Source: an uncultured Blautia sp. (GTDB taxonomy: Bacteria; Bacillota; Clostridia; Lachnospirales; Lachnospiraceae). From it: a stretch of DNA of 42,346 bases. A program made the translations under genes and the position numbers. Numbering within the stretch: the first letter of the stretch is position 1; every line of letters starts with the position of its first letter. The stretch is from NCBI GenBank assembly GCA_900542045.1, contig UQMI01000031.1, forward strand, positions 1 through 42,346, given 5' to 3'. Of the stretch, positions 1 through 8,824 are shown piece after piece. The notes beneath the pieces were generated by a model. It was not told where the DNA came from, did not search any database, and was given only the letters and a program-made list of their open reading frames with translations.

Positions 1-1273
1 TTCTCGCCTGCTCAAACTGTTTTACCATGCGGTTCACTTCGCTGATATCCAGTCCGCATCCTCTGGCGATCCGCTGTTTGCGGGAAACATTCAGGATCGA
101 TGGATTGGCCCTCTCCTGAGGCGTCATGGACAGGATGATGGCTTCCTTTCTGGCCATATCCTTTTCATCGATCATCCCCTCAATGTCTTTCATCTTGCCG
201 CCGATTCCGGGGAGCATACTCAGAACACTGGAAATTCCTCCCATATTCTTCATCTGCTTCATACTTTCCAGATAGTCGTCAAACCCGAACTCCGCCTTCT
301 TCAGCTTCTGTTCCATCTCCCGGGCCTTGTCCTTGTCAATGGAAGATTCCACCTTCTCAATGAGGCTCATCACATCTCCCATACCCAGGATCCTGGATGC
401 CATCCGCTCCGGATAAAACTGTTCCAGATCGGAGAGCTTCTCTCCCATACCGGCATAATAAATGGGCTTGCCGGTCACCGCACGGATGGAAAGGGCTGCA
501 CCGCCCCGGGTGTCTCCGTCCAGCTTCGTCAGGATCACACCATCGATACCGACTTTCTCACTGAAGGTCTCCGCCACATTCACCGCATCCTGACCGGTCA
601 TGGCGTCTACCACCAGAACAGAGGCATCTACCGCTACATGTTCCTTGATCTGCTGCAGTTCTTCCATCATGGCTTCGTCAATATGCAGACGTCCCGCCGT
701 ATCGATGATCACCACATTCTGCTGATGACTTCTGGCATGTTCCATGGCTGCTTTCGCAATATCCACAGGCTTCTGTCTGTCACCCATGGAAAATACTTCC
801 ACACCCTGTTTCTCACCATTGATCTGCAGCTGCGTGATTGCCGCAGGCCGGTAAACGTCACAGGCCACCAGCAATGGATTCTTGCCTTTGGATTTGAACT
901 TTCCTGCCAGCTTGGCCGCCGTTGTGGTCTTGCCGGCACCCTGCAGGCCCACCATCATGATCACAGTGATGTCGCGTCCCTGCTTCAGGGGAATCTCCGT
1001 GGTCTCGCTGCCCATCAGGTTCACCAGTTCTTCATTTACGATCTTGATCACCATCTGGCCCGGATTCAGACCGTTCATCACATCCTGGCCCACTGCCCGC
1101 TCCTGCACAGACTTGATAAACTGCTTGACTACCTTGAAGTTCACATCCGCTTCCAGAAGCGCAAGCTTCACTTCCCGCAGAGCAGTCTTCACATCTGCTT
1201 CCGTCAGTCTGCCTTTGCTGCGAAGGTTCTTAAATACATTCTGAAGTTTCTCTGTCAGACTTTCAAATGCCAT
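1..1273 (-). CDS. ffh: Signal recognition particle GTPase Ffh (3' end cut by window edge)
   Basis: Ffh binds SRP RNA and signal sequences and delivers ribosome-nascent chains to FtsY at the membrane. About 424 N-terminal codons are present; the stop lies beyond the left edge. Reading from the start MAFESLTEKLQ one sees the N domain, then the G domain with P-loop GLQGAGKTTTAAKLA (near residue 105), DTAGR, and TKLDGDTRGGAA, and then most of the methionine-rich M domain with the helix ending ..RKQRIARGCG. Full-length family members have about 450 residues, so only the tail is missing. The ATG follows the ylxM stop by 3 bp, so the two genes are co-transcribed. The GTPase motifs look intact. Confidence 0.97.
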   Translation of the reverse strand, partial: MAFESLTEKLQNVFKNLRSKGRLTEADVKTALREVKLALLEADVNFKVVKQFIKSVQERAVGQDVMNGLNPGQMVIKIVNEELVNLMGSETTEIPLKQGRDITVIMMVGLQGAGKTTTAAKLAGKFKSKGKNPLLVACDVYRPAAITQLQINGEKQGVEVFSMGDRQKPVDIAKAAMEHARSHQQNVVIIDTAGRLHIDEAMMEELQQIKEHVAVDASVLVVDAMTGQDAVNVAETFSEKVGIDGVILTKLDGDTRGGAALSIRAVTGKPIYYAGMGEKLSDLEQFYPERMASRILGMGDVMSLIEKVESSIDKDKAREMEQKLKKAEFGFDDYLESMKQMKNMGGISSVLSMLPGIGGKMKDIEGMIDEKDMARKEAIILSMTPQERANPSILNVSRKQRIARGCGLDISEVNRMVKQFEQAR

Positions 1274-1276
1274 CTA

Positions 1277-1600
1277 CTATAATTCCTCCAAAATCTCCCT
1301 GGAAATCTCTTCGATCTCAGCAGCTTCATATTCCTTCGCAAGCTGTCCGATCTTCTGCACCTTACTCCGTATATGAAGAAACTTTTCCACCAGATGAAGC
1401 TTCTCTTCGTATTCTTCCAGGGTCCGGTTGCACCGCCTGATCATATCGTGAACTCCCTGGCGGCTGATTCCCAGATCCTCTGCCACCTCGCTTAAGGAAT
1501 AATCCTCCAGCACCACGTTGGTATAGACCTGCTGCTGCCGTCTGGTCAGCAGTTCACCATAAAAATCAAACAGCAATGCCTGCTCTACAAATCTCTCCAT
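1277..1600 (-). CDS. ylxM: YlxM-family SRP-associated helix-turn-helix protein
   Basis: This is a small UPF0122/YlxM protein (107 residues; family about 105-115). It is entirely helical and has a sigma-factor region 4-like HTH in the middle (LSEVAEDLGISRQGVHDMI). YlxM is encoded next to ffh in Firmicutes and is thought to modulate SRP. I chose the ATG at 1600 over a TTG two codons upstream because AAGGTGA sits 6 bp before it. The gene ends 3 bp before ffh. In many relatives ftsY lies directly upstream; here ftsY is about 19 kb away and ylxM has its own promoter. Confidence 0.93.
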   Translation of the reverse strand: MERFVEQALLFDFYGELLTRRQQQVYTNVVLEDYSLSEVAEDLGISRQGVHDMIRRCNRTLEEYEEKLHLVEKFLHIRSKVQKIGQLAKEYEAAEIEEISREILEEL

Positions 1601-1617
1601 CTGCAATCACCTTGGCT

Positions 1618-1646
1618 ATCATACACGAGATTTTCATTGCTGTCAA
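1618..1646 (-). promoter_or_regulatory. Promoter of ylxM-ffh
   Basis: On the minus strand there is TTGACA (1641-1646), a 17-bp spacer, and TATGAT (1618-1623). The predicted start (about 1611) falls inside the AAGGTGA ribosome site of ylxM. The leader would therefore be only about 11 nt, or the start is used differently from the prediction. Confidence 0.75.
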
Positions 1647-1941
1647 GTGTTTTTTCTTGACGCAGGTATCATATTTTTGAGCCATATTTTTGAGAAAGAT
1701 ATGGTCAGCTGTCTCATCTGCAAATGACGGGCGGCGATGAATGACCGGCAGCCGGCCCGGATTCCTGGATATGCCAGCCACAGCAAACGTACTGCGAAAC
1801 AGTGCCGGTACTGAAAGGACTGGACGGATACGAAGAGATTACGAAGGGATCTGCAAACTGTTTATCGAATATGTACAGGCGGCAGTTACAGCCGCAGCTG
1901 ACTGAAACCGCATTCTGGAAACCCCCTTCTGAAAAGAGGTA

Positions 1942-1983
1942 TTTGAAAAGTGCTGCCTGAAATTTGAAAAGTGCTGCCTGAAA
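1942..1983. repeat. Two 21-bp direct repeats
   Basis: The unit TTTGAAAAGTGCTGCCTGAAA occurs twice in tandem (starts 1942 and 1963), and its beginning recurs partly just downstream. It lies in the gene-free stretch left of the surface-protein gene. No function is evident. Confidence 0.8.
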
Positions 1984-1986
1984 AGT

Positions 1987-2128
1987 GCAGTCGTAGATAC
2001 TGCAGTTTGGGAAATCACGGTCGTAGAAACCACAATCATGAAAACTCAGTCGTGAAGGCTCAGTCGCGAAGACTCAGTCAGGAAAACTCAGTCGTAGAAG
2101 CTCAATCGCGGAAACTCAGTCGTGGAAA
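1987..2128. repeat. Short tandem repeat, 15-bp then 14-bp phase
   Basis: Six units of 14 bp begin with CTCARTCG at 2045, 2059, 2073, 2087, 2101 and 2115 (typical unit CTCAGTCGTGGAAA). They are preceded by degenerate 15-bp units at 1987, 2002, 2017 and 2032. A 14-bp period cannot keep one reading frame, and no ribosome site was found for any ORF through it, so I treat it as non-coding. Confidence 0.85.
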
Positions 2129-2190
2129 TCGTGGCCTGGCTGCTCCCGGGTATATGGCTGCCCCGCTTCCAGGTTGCTGTCAGGTATGTT

Positions 2191-2231
2191 CATAAGGCGG
2201 TGATCCGGCATTGCCGGATTGCCACCTTATG
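2191..2231. other. Long hairpin (about 20-bp arms) in intergenic DNA
   Basis: The arms 2191-2210 (CATAAGGCGGTGATCCGGCA) and 2212-2231 are near-perfect inverted repeats with almost no loop. A short T-rich run (GTGCTTTT) follows on the plus strand, so it could act as a terminator. However, no plus-strand gene ends here. It marks the boundary between the 14-bp and 53-bp repeat blocks. Confidence 0.6.
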
Positions 2232-2237
2232 TGCTTT

Positions 2238-2815
2238 TCTACAGTGCTGGTTCTAATTTCTGATATGCCCCTGTACTTATGGCTGGTCTGGTTCGGCACT
2301 GGTTCCTGTTTTTGAATATGCCCCTGTACTTATGGCTGGTCTGGTTCGGCACTGATCACAATTCCCAGGATATCACCTGTACTCTACCGCCTTCTGGTTC
2401 GGCACTGCTGCTCATTTCCGAATATTCCCCTGTACTCACAGCCACTTCGGTTCGGCACTCATGCCACTTTCCGGAATATCACCTGTACTCATGGCCACTT
2501 TGGTTCGGCACTCGTACCACTTTCCAGGATATCACCTGTACTCACAGCCACTTTGGTTCGGCACTCATGCCACTTTCCGGAATATCACCTGTACTCATGG
2601 CCACTTTTGTTCGGCACTCGCGCCATTTTCCAGAATATCACCTGTACTCTACCGCCTTCTGGTTCGGCACGGATGCTCATTCCCGAATATTCCCCTGTAC
2701 CCATATCCGATTTTGTTCGGCACTCGTGCCATTTTCCAGAATATCACCTGTACCCATGACGATTTTGTTCGGCACTGGCTTTCATTTTCGGATATGCCCT
2801 GTAACTTACAGCTGC
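2238..2815. repeat. 53-bp tandem repeat array, about 10.5 units
   Basis: The core GTTCGGCAC begins at 2291, 2344, 2397, 2450, 2503, 2556, 2609, 2662, 2715 and 2767: nine spacings, eight of 53 bp and one of 52. A decayed unit precedes 2291. A second conserved block, AATATNNCCTGTAC, lies about 20 bp before the next core. Units are 70-95% alike, and neighbours such as 2450/2556 are nearly identical. Since 53 is not a multiple of 3 and the unit has no plus-strand stop in any frame, all three forward frames stay open; these long ORFs lack ribosome sites and are probably by-products. The stretch 1650-3049 has no gene I can support. Confidence 0.92.
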
Positions 2816-2850
2816 GGCGATCACAGCAGCTGTAGGGTACAGGGCATATC
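2791..2850. other. Inverted final repeat copy forming a 25-bp-arm hairpin
   Basis: The arms 2791-2815 and 2826-2850 pair over 25 bp with about two or three mismatches around a 10-nt loop. The 5' arm is the GATATGCCCTGTA block of the last 53-bp unit and the 3' arm is its inverted copy. The array therefore ends in a cruciform-like structure. Confidence 0.8.
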
Positions 2851-2888
2851 TACCGCAAAGGCAACCCAATACTGTACCCTGTTCGCAA

Positions 2889-2929
2889 TAAGAAAGTCAG
2901 AACGAAACGTTCTGTTTTATTATCACAAA
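2889..2929 (+). repeat. Interspersed hairpin element, copy B
   Basis: A perfect 7-bp stem CAGAACG-AAA-CGTTCTG (2898-2914) is followed by TTTT. The surrounding sequence GAAAGTCAGAACGAAAC..ATCACA resembles the element at 36923-36970 over about 38 bp. This suggests a small dispersed repeat (REP/MITE-like). Confidence 0.55.
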
Positions 2930-2935
2930 AGAAAA

Positions 2936-2984
2936 GGATCCCGTGATCCGCAGGTACGAAAAAAGCCTGCGTTTCACGGGGTCC
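2936..2984 (-). terminator. Terminator of the surface-protein gene
   Basis: 19-bp arms (2936-2954 and 2966-2984, about three mismatches) have a short loop. On the minus strand the stem is followed by TTTTCTTTTG. It lies about 65 bp beyond the stop of the surface-protein gene. Confidence 0.75.
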
Positions 2985-3049
2985 TACCGCCTTCAGATGT
3001 CAGGACTTAGGATTTCTCTGTCATCCCCTGCGTCCCTTTTATCGCTGTT

Positions 3050-6000
3050 TTATTTTACTGTCACTTTCACCGGAACTTCTGCCCAGTCTGCATAGACACG
3101 GCTGTTTTCCAGCTGCCGGTAAGGACGCACCTTCACGTAATAGGTACCTTTTGCCATTCCTTTGGCAATGGTACGGGTTGGATAAATAGTACGGATGCCA
3201 ATCTTGTAAATGCTGTAATCCTCATGGCGGCTCCAGCACATTGCATAATGAGTGGCTCCCGGAGTGGGTTCTTCCAGCCGCACTTTGATATCTCCATTGG
3301 CATTGACAACAATTTCCTTAATCTTAGCCTGTTCGGGCTTCGTGGTTCCGCGTACGGTATCTGACAGTTCGCTGAAATGATATTTTCCGTCCTCGTCCTG
3401 TACCCAGGAGCGCACGATGAAGAAATATTTCGTGCCGGGATCCAGATTTTTCCTGGTATACTCGCAGTCGATATTTCCATAGTGGATATAGCGGCGCACA
3501 TATTCCGTACTGTCTTCTTCCCGTACCCAGACGGTATAACCGTCCGCACCTTCTACCGGCTCCCAGGAGATCTTCACCTGGCTGCTGGTCTTGCTTACTA
3601 CTTCGACCTTCGGAGCCTCGGGGATCACCAGCTCCGGTTCTTCCTCTGTCCATTTCGCGTACAGGGTAATATCAGACGTTACATAATCCTTCGCAAAATC
3701 CCATGGAGTCACACAGGTGCTTTCCTTATACCAGCCTTCGAAAACATAGCCGTCCCGCACAGGTGCTTCCGGCTCACTGATATGGGTCCATTCACGTACA
3801 CGTGCAAGATCCTCTACCGCACTGCCGCCCTGGGAATCAAAGGTCACCGTATAATAGTAAACCGGTGTGGGCGGAATATATTTCTCCCAGCCCGCATATA
3901 AAGTCTTGTCACTTGTAAATACACTGTCCGTCCGCCAGTAATCCGTACAGGCAGCATTTGTATACCATCCGGTAAATGTATAGCCGCTGCGGCTGGCTGT
4001 GGGATAGGTATTCAGTCTTTCTCCATTCTTCACTACAGCCACCGTATTACCGGAAAGGCTGCCGCCATTGCCCTTGAAAGTTACTGTATGAGCCTCAGCT
4101 GTACCTACCAATGCATAGGTAGAGAATTTGTCCGTAGAAATCGTCATCCTGTCAGTCTCCCGCTCAATATCAGCTTCCGGCAGCAATGCTTTCTCTGTTC
4201 CATGCTCACGTACCACCTGAATCCATTGATTCTTCAGATTTTCCGGCAATATAATGGTAAAGGTTAACGGCTGTGCTGTATGGGTAATCTTGGCCACTAC
4301 CTTATCATTACCGTCTACAATTTGAATGTCAATATCCAGAAAGGCGGTTACTGCATTCTCAGGAACTGTCAGACCCGCATCCTCAAGAAATTTTTTCTGT
4401 TCCTCAGGGTCGTCCTTAAGAGAATTATGGGTGATCTTCACTCTTACACGCACATTATCTCTATCCTCATTCAAATTCTTCAGTATTCCAGCAATCATCG
4501 TAGTTTCAGAATCATCTATTTCTGCTCCCGAATCATCCAGGAATACAACGCCAGCCGGTACGTTTTGCTCCGTATTCAGAACCTGTTCTGCAATACCGGC
4601 AATCTGATCCTGGGCCTTGCTGGAATCACTGGAAGTTCCCCCGCTGGTATCCAGGCCGACCACGGGATCTGGCCTCGCAGCCGGAGGGTTTTCCCCGTTA
4701 ATGGCCGGCACCTCTACGGGTACTACTCCTTCTGCTGTTTTTGTGATCTTGGCGTAGAGGGTCAGGTCTTCTGTCACAGTATCTGTCGCTCCCCACTCCT
4801 CTGTACAGGCTGCATCCTTATACCATCCCCCAAAGGTGTAACCTTCCGGCACCTTCAGATCCGGTAGCGTAAACGTATCTTTGTGCGGAACAGTTACTTT
4901 CTCTGGGGCTGTCATACCGCTGTAGGGTACATAAAAGTTTACGGTATGGCTGCATTCTATCACTGTCTTCGTTGACGCATCCCACAGGTACCCTACACCG
5001 CAGAAATCATTGACATCATGGGAAAACCATCCACCGGTGATCGTCACTTGACCCCCGTCACCATTTTCAATCGCAGACTGACCGCCTTCAAAACGGCCGC
5101 CCTTGATCGTCACTTGACCCTTTTCACCATTTTTAATCGTATACTGACCGCCTTCAAAACTGCCGCCGTTGATGATCAAAGTCCCGTTATTCTGAATTAT
5201 ACAATCAGAATTTCCGCTGTTTTTTATGGTTCCTTCGCCATTGATTGTCAATGTTCCATTATTGGTAATAACAGGCTTTTCTTCCTCATTTTTAATCGTA
5301 TATCCGCTCAAATTCAGTGTAACTGTTTTGTTCTTATCAATTGTAAAACTCTCCGTAAAGTCCCGACGAACCCAAAACTCTCCTGAATCTCTATTCGCTA
5401 TGTTCTTTAAAGCATTCATCATCGAACTAAAAGACGTTCCATCATCATTCGCTACCACATTTTCATTAACTACGTTTCCTTCATAAAAGGTCGAGTCTTT
5501 GTCCAGGTAGTCCCCCAATTCCTCATTCAGATCTTCTGCACTTTCAAAATATCCGCCTTTGATGCAAAACTCTTCATTAGTTATTTTCGGGTGATCAGTT
5601 GCAAAATTATTATTCAAAATCGATCCATCGTCTGGTACTGCAATAAACCTTCCATTATTAAGTACTACATTCACAGGATTATACTCAGCTCCAAAACTAA
5701 AGACAGCGTTGCCGTCGCCTCCGGTTCCGTCACCCCAGTCTCCCGTATTGCCATCACCGGTATACTGCAAAGTTCCGTTATTAACCTCCAGCGAACCTCC
5801 ATTCATGGATACTGCTCCCGCAGCACCGCTGATCGTTCCGCCATTAATCCGCAGCGTTCCTACCTGCGGATGATAAATGGCATAATCCCCTGTGGAAATC
5901 AGTTCACCGCTGTTGATTGTAATGGTTGTTCCACCGCAGCCCTGACTTCCATTTCCGGATACCGCATACCATCCAGCCCGGATCGTTCCGCCATTGATCT

Positions 6001-6706
6001 CTACGGATGCGCCCGTTCCCATAACTGTGACTCCGAACTGCCCTTCATTAACAGGATCCTCCATGGCAGTATCAATGGTTCCGTCATTCATAACAAAGTG
6101 GGAACCTTGACTGACCTGAATCACTCCGCCTCCGTGGGCTGCGTCATAAGCACTGTTCGATACAATCTTCCCGCCGTTTCCTGAGTCCGTCAGCGTCAAT
6201 GTGGCGCCACTTTTCACCTGGATACTGCCTATGCCTTTATCATTACTATTTCCATTTGCCGCTGTGATCGTCTGTCCTGCCAGATCCAGCGTAATATTTT
6301 TATTGACAAGCAATCCCGGTTCAGATCCGGAAATGTCCACGCCTCCCTGGGGTACTTGAATCGCCGCCCCCACTTCAGCCTCATCTATCATTTTCTGCAG
6401 TGCATTTTCTTCCTGCACAGGTGTATCCGGTTCCTCTTCGTCTGTCGATGAATCCGGCTCATTTCCATCCGATGTATCCGACTCATTTCCATCCGATGTA
6501 TCCGACTGCAGAAACTCTCCTGGCTCTGTCCCGGATATTTCCTTACGGAAGGTATCCGTTTCTGATTCTTCCGAAACTGCCGAGAATCCTGTCCTGTCCG
6601 TCTCTTCTGTTTCAAAGCCCGAAGCCGACACCGGTACCGCTGTCATTACCATAGCGGCTGTCAGAAGAACACTTATGATTTTCTTCCACAGACTGTTCCT
6701 TTTCAC
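3050..6706 (-). CDS. Secreted beta-helix / InlB-repeat / fibronectin type III surface protein
   Basis: A large exported protein (1218 residues from this start). A basic N-terminus and hydrophobic segment (KKIISVLLTAAMVMTAVPVSAS) form a signal peptide. It is followed by an acidic linker with SDTSDGNE repeats, then many INGGT/ITGGxF rungs typical of a parallel beta-helix (roughly residues 80-590, including 22-residue rungs encoded by 66-bp DNA repeats near 5041-5160). Next come three InlB B-repeat/Flg_new domains (GYTFxGWYxxxxC..W..tLYAKW), with a region of unclear type between the first and second, and one or two Fn3-like domains at the C-terminus. I see no LPXTG, transmembrane helix, choline-binding or SLH anchor. 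GTG at 6706 is preferred to ATG at 6730 because AGAGGTGA lies 6 bp before it. Probably an adhesin; no catalytic motif seen. Confidence 0.85.
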   Translation of the reverse strand: MKRNSLWKKIISVLLTAAMVMTAVPVSASGFETEETDRTGFSAVSEESETDTFRKEISGTEPGEFLQSDTSDGNESDTSDGNEPDSSTDEEEPDTPVQEENALQKMIDEAEVGAAIQVPQGGVDISGSEPGLLVNKNITLDLAGQTITAANGNSNDKGIGSIQVKSGATLTLTDSGNGGKIVSNSAYDAAHGGGVIQVSQGSHFVMNDGTIDTAMEDPVNEGQFGVTVMGTGASVEINGGTIRAGWYAVSGNGSQGCGGTTITINSGELISTGDYAIYHPQVGTLRINGGTISGAAGAVSMNGGSLEVNNGTLQYTGDGNTGDWGDGTGGDGNAVFSFGAEYNPVNVVLNNGRFIAVPDDGSILNNNFATDHPKITNEEFCIKGGYFESAEDLNEELGDYLDKDSTFYEGNVVNENVVANDDGTSFSSMMNALKNIANRDSGEFWVRRDFTESFTIDKNKTVTLNLSGYTIKNEEEKPVITNNGTLTINGEGTIKNSGNSDCIIQNNGTLIINGGSFEGGQYTIKNGEKGQVTIKGGRFEGGQSAIENGDGGQVTITGGWFSHDVNDFCGVGYLWDASTKTVIECSHTVNFYVPYSGMTAPEKVTVPHKDTFTLPDLKVPEGYTFGGWYKDAACTEEWGATDTVTEDLTLYAKITKTAEGVVPVEVPAINGENPPAARPDPVVGLDTSGGTSSDSSKAQDQIAGIAEQVLNTEQNVPAGVVFLDDSGAEIDDSETTMIAGILKNLNEDRDNVRVRVKITHNSLKDDPEEQKKFLEDAGLTVPENAVTAFLDIDIQIVDGNDKVVAKITHTAQPLTFTIILPENLKNQWIQVVREHGTEKALLPEADIERETDRMTISTDKFSTYALVGTAEAHTVTFKGNGGSLSGNTVAVVKNGERLNTYPTASRSGYTFTGWYTNAACTDYWRTDSVFTSDKTLYAGWEKYIPPTPVYYYTVTFDSQGGSAVEDLARVREWTHISEPEAPVRDGYVFEGWYKESTCVTPWDFAKDYVTSDITLYAKWTEEEPELVIPEAPKVEVVSKTSSQVKISWEPVEGADGYTVWVREEDSTEYVRRYIHYGNIDCEYTRKNLDPGTKYFFIVRSWVQDEDGKYHFSELSDTVRGTTKPEQAKIKEIVVNANGDIKVRLEEPTPGATHYAMCWSRHEDYSIYKIGIRTIYPTRTIAKGMAKGTYYVKVRPYRQLENSRVYADWAEVPVKVTVK

Positions 6707-6755
6707 AGTAAAATCACCTCTCCCTTCCATAAATGAATTTCTGTATACTATGCTT

Positions 6756-6785
6756 ATTATACCCCTTTTCCTGAAGCTCCGTCAA
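6756..6785 (-). promoter_or_regulatory. Promoter of the surface-protein gene
   Basis: TTGACG (6780-6785), an 18-bp spacer and TATAAT (6756-6761) on the minus strand give a 5' leader of about 45 nt. Confidence 0.8.
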
Positions 6786-6873
6786 TTCAGACCACAGACT
6801 TTTTTACAGTATTTTCATGCATTTTAGATAAGTTTAAACGCGAGAACCGCTATCCGGATTTATCAGACAATAG

Positions 6874-6904
6874 AAAAAGAGCACCGAGTTCTTCCTCTGT
6901 GCTC
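6874..6904 (-). terminator. Terminator after the 68-residue gene
   Basis: The hairpin GAGCAC...GTGCTC (6880-6904, inner stem extended) is followed on the minus strand by TTTTTCT. The plus strand also has CCCCCTTTTTT after it, so it may work in both directions. Confidence 0.8.
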
Positions 6905-6945
6905 CCCCTTTTTTGACCGGGCATTCTATCTGTCTGTCATGCCTA

Positions 6946-7152
6946 CTACTTCTCCGTCAGCCCATACACCTCATACATGGTCAGCATACTCTGCAGCGTC
7001 ATTTTTCTTCCCATCAGCTGCCGGTAAGTGGCTGACTTGGTGCGGCCTTCTGTTTTCATTTTTTCCATTTTCACCTGAACGTCTGCGTATTCATTCTGTA
7101 CAGCCAGCAGCATTTTTTCAAAAGCGTCCAGTCTTTCTTCTCCTGCTTTCAT
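6946..7152 (-). CDS. Small conserved-looking helical protein of unknown function
   Basis: 68 residues (MKAGEERLDAFEKMLLAV...), highly charged, predicted to be one or two helices, with repeated acidic and basic residues and no Cys or membrane segment. I chose the ATG at 7152 rather than an upstream ATG at 7227 because AAAGGA lies 7 bp before it and the upstream extension has unusual composition. It stands alone between the terminator of the tartrate cluster and its own terminator. I do not recognise the family. Confidence 0.65.
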   Translation of the reverse strand: MKAGEERLDAFEKMLLAVQNEYADVQVKMEKMKTEGRTKSATYRQLMGRKMTLQSMLTMYEVYGLTEK

Positions 7153-7234
7153 AGCACAATCCTTTCCTGTCCGGTTAGTCTTACACCCGTTTTCTTTTGT
7201 ACCTGTACGGAACAGAACCGCTTCCATTATAAAC

Positions 7235-7270
7235 GCCCTGCAGAAATCTGAAAAGAGATTTTTGCAGGGC
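7235..7270 (-). terminator. Terminator of the ttdAB operon
   Basis: 15-bp arms (GCCCTGCAAAAATCT and its complement with one mismatch) surround a 6-nt loop. On the minus strand the sequence after the stem is GTTTATAATGG, a weak U-run, so some read-through into the next gene is possible. Confidence 0.65.
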
Positions 7271-7298
7271 AGATGGCAAAAATTTGGTTATCTTATTA

Positions 7299-7925
7299 TT
7301 ATTTTATGAAGCTGACGTGCCTGCAGATTTCTTCGTAGGCTTTCTCCTTGCGCTGATTGAAGATCACTTTATTTTCCTCAAAAAGATTCCTTCCATCTGT
7401 ATCAATGGATACGATCAGAGGACCGAACTCTTTTACCCGGCAGTTCCACAGGGTCTCCGGCATCCCCAGATCTCTCCACTGGGCCTGTACGATTTCTTCT
7501 ACTTCCGTGGCGGCTACCACAGCATTTCCTGCAGGAAATACGCAGTGGATCGCTTTGTAATGTTTACAGGCGTATTCTGTGTTGGGGCCCATGCCCCCTT
7601 TGCCGATGATAACTTTGACACCGGTCTGCTCCACGAACTCCTTTTCAAATTTTTCCATGCGCATGCTGGTGGTAGGACCCACAGAGACCATTTCAAATTT
7701 GTCATTTTCCAATGGCCGGATAATGGGGCCTGCATGGAAAATGGCATTATTGCGCACATCCACCGGAAGCTCTCGATGACCTTCCACCAGACGGCGGTGG
7801 GCCACATCCCGGCAGGTGGTCATGCTTCCATTGAGATAGATAATATCACCGATATGAATGCCTTCCAGATCTTCATCGGAAATCGGCGTTGTCAAAATTT
7901 TCTTTCCATCTTTCATTTCTATCAT
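7299..7925 (-). CDS. ttdB: L(+)-tartrate dehydratase beta subunit (class I hydro-lyase C-terminal type)
   Basis: The 208-residue fumarase-C-terminal-domain protein pairs with the alpha subunit to dehydrate L-tartrate to oxaloacetate (or, alternatively, fumarate/malate). Visible family features are [20 protein letters not shown] near the N-terminus, [17 protein letters not shown], and GKGGMGPNT. Its length matches TtdB (about 200) better than a bacterial fumarase beta chain (about 185). The start ATG overlaps the TAA of ttdA by one base (TAATG) with GGGGGTGA upstream, a sign of translational coupling. It is the last gene of the cluster. Substrate choice between tartrate and fumarate rests mainly on the alpha subunit. 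Confidence 0.85.
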   Translation of the reverse strand: MIEMKDGKKILTTPISDEDLEGIHIGDIIYLNGSMTTCRDVAHRRLVEGHRELPVDVRNNAIFHAGPIIRPLENDKFEMVSVGPTTSMRMEKFEKEFVEQTGVKVIIGKGGMGPNTEYACKHYKAIHCVFPAGNAVVAATEVEEIVQAQWRDLGMPETLWNCRVKEFGPLIVSIDTDGRNLFEENKVIFNQRKEKAYEEICRHVSFIK

Positions 7926-8824
7926 TATAAAGTCACCCCCGAATGTGTTGTAATGGTATAGTTCAGATCTTTATCAAAAATAATATGTCCTCTTCTGTGG
8001 GACCAGCAGCCCACATTGACTGCGACGCCAATAGTGGAAGGATGTCTTGCCGTATTCTCGATATGTACGCCCATAACAGAATACTTGCCGCCCATTCCCT
8101 GAGGTCCCAGTCCAATGGAGTTAATCCCGTCCTCCAGCAGTTTTTCCATAGACGCTGCCCGGGCATTTTCGTTATGGCTTCCCAGAGGGCGCATCAGCGC
8201 TTTCTTGGACAGGAGCGCTGCTGTTTCCACCGATGTCGCCACGCCCACGCCCACCAGCAGCGGCGGACAGGCATTTAGTCCGTAAGATGTCATCACGTCC
8301 AGAACAAACCGGGTCACTCCCTCGTAACCGGCACCTGGCATCAGAACCATGGCCTTTCCCGGAAGGGTACATCCTCCGCCGGCCATATAGGCATAAATTT
8401 CACACTGGTCACTGTCTGGCACGATCTCCCAGAAGACAGTGGGCGTTCCTTTTCCCACATTTTTACCGGTATTGTACTCATCAAAAGTCTCCACACTATT
8501 GTGGCGCAGAGGTGCTTCGAAGGTAGCGGTTACCACGGCTTCTTTCAGCAGAGCTTCCAGTTCGCCGATCAGCGGAAAACGGCTCCCGCATTTCAGCCAG
8601 AACTGCAGAACGCCTGTGTCCTGACAGCTGGGACGGTTCAATTGTACTGCCAGCTCCTGGTTCTTCTTCATCGTTGCATAAATGGTTTTGGACAACGGAC
8701 TGTCCTCTTTTTCCGCAAGCTCATCCAGCTTCCGGATAATGTCATCCGGCAGTTTCTTGCCGATATGGCTTACAAAATTGGCCATATATCTGGTAAGCTT
8801 TTCCACTTGTTCCTGTTTTGTCAT
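7925..8824 (-). CDS. ttdA: L(+)-tartrate dehydratase alpha subunit, [4Fe-4S] hydro-lyase
   Basis: 299 residues. Motifs in order: RPSCQDTG (cluster Cys), [43 protein letters not shown] (cluster Cys), [26 protein letters not shown] and GCWSHRRG (candidate third cluster Cys). The [11 protein letters not shown]...GCWSHRRG end is what I recall from E. coli TtdA; fumarase alpha chains carry a different ending here, so I favour tartrate. The ATG at 8824 is chosen for AGGAGG 8 bp upstream. The neighbouring permease and regulators fit a dicarboxylate catabolic operon. No frameshift or missing ligand is visible. Confidence 0.87.
   Translation of the reverse strand: MTKQEQVEKLTRYMANFVSHIGKKLPDDIIRKLDELAEKEDSPLSKTIYATMKKNQELAVQLNRPSCQDTGVLQFWLKCGSRFPLIGELEALLKEAVVTATFEAPLRHNSVETFDEYNTGKNVGKGTPTVFWEIVPDSDQCEIYAYMAGGGCTLPGKAMVLMPGAGYEGVTRFVLDVMTSYGLNACPPLLVGVGVATSVETAALLSKKALMRPLGSHNENARAASMEKLLEDGINSIGLGPQGMGGKYSVMGVHIENTARHPSTIGVAVNVGCWSHRRGHIIFDKDLNYTITTHSGVTL

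Noticed and set aside
1566..1781. 71-codon minus-strand frame over the ylxM promoter
   Set aside because: It overlaps a consensus promoter and the start of ylxM and lacks a ribosome site.
2238..2815. Possible CRISPR array (regular 53-bp period)
   Set aside because: Whole units are similar to each other; there are no unique spacers between constant repeats and no cas genes in the window.
2279..3010. 243-codon open frame through the 53-bp array, with two shorter overlapping frames
   Set aside because: No ribosome site, frame changes with each unit, and the openness follows from the repeat having no stop in any frame; it also runs across the terminator hairpin of the opposite gene.
7299..8824. 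Two-subunit fumarase instead of tartrate dehydratase
   Set aside because: Subunit lengths and the [19 protein letters not shown] end of the alpha chain fit TtdA better; fumarase activity is not excluded.
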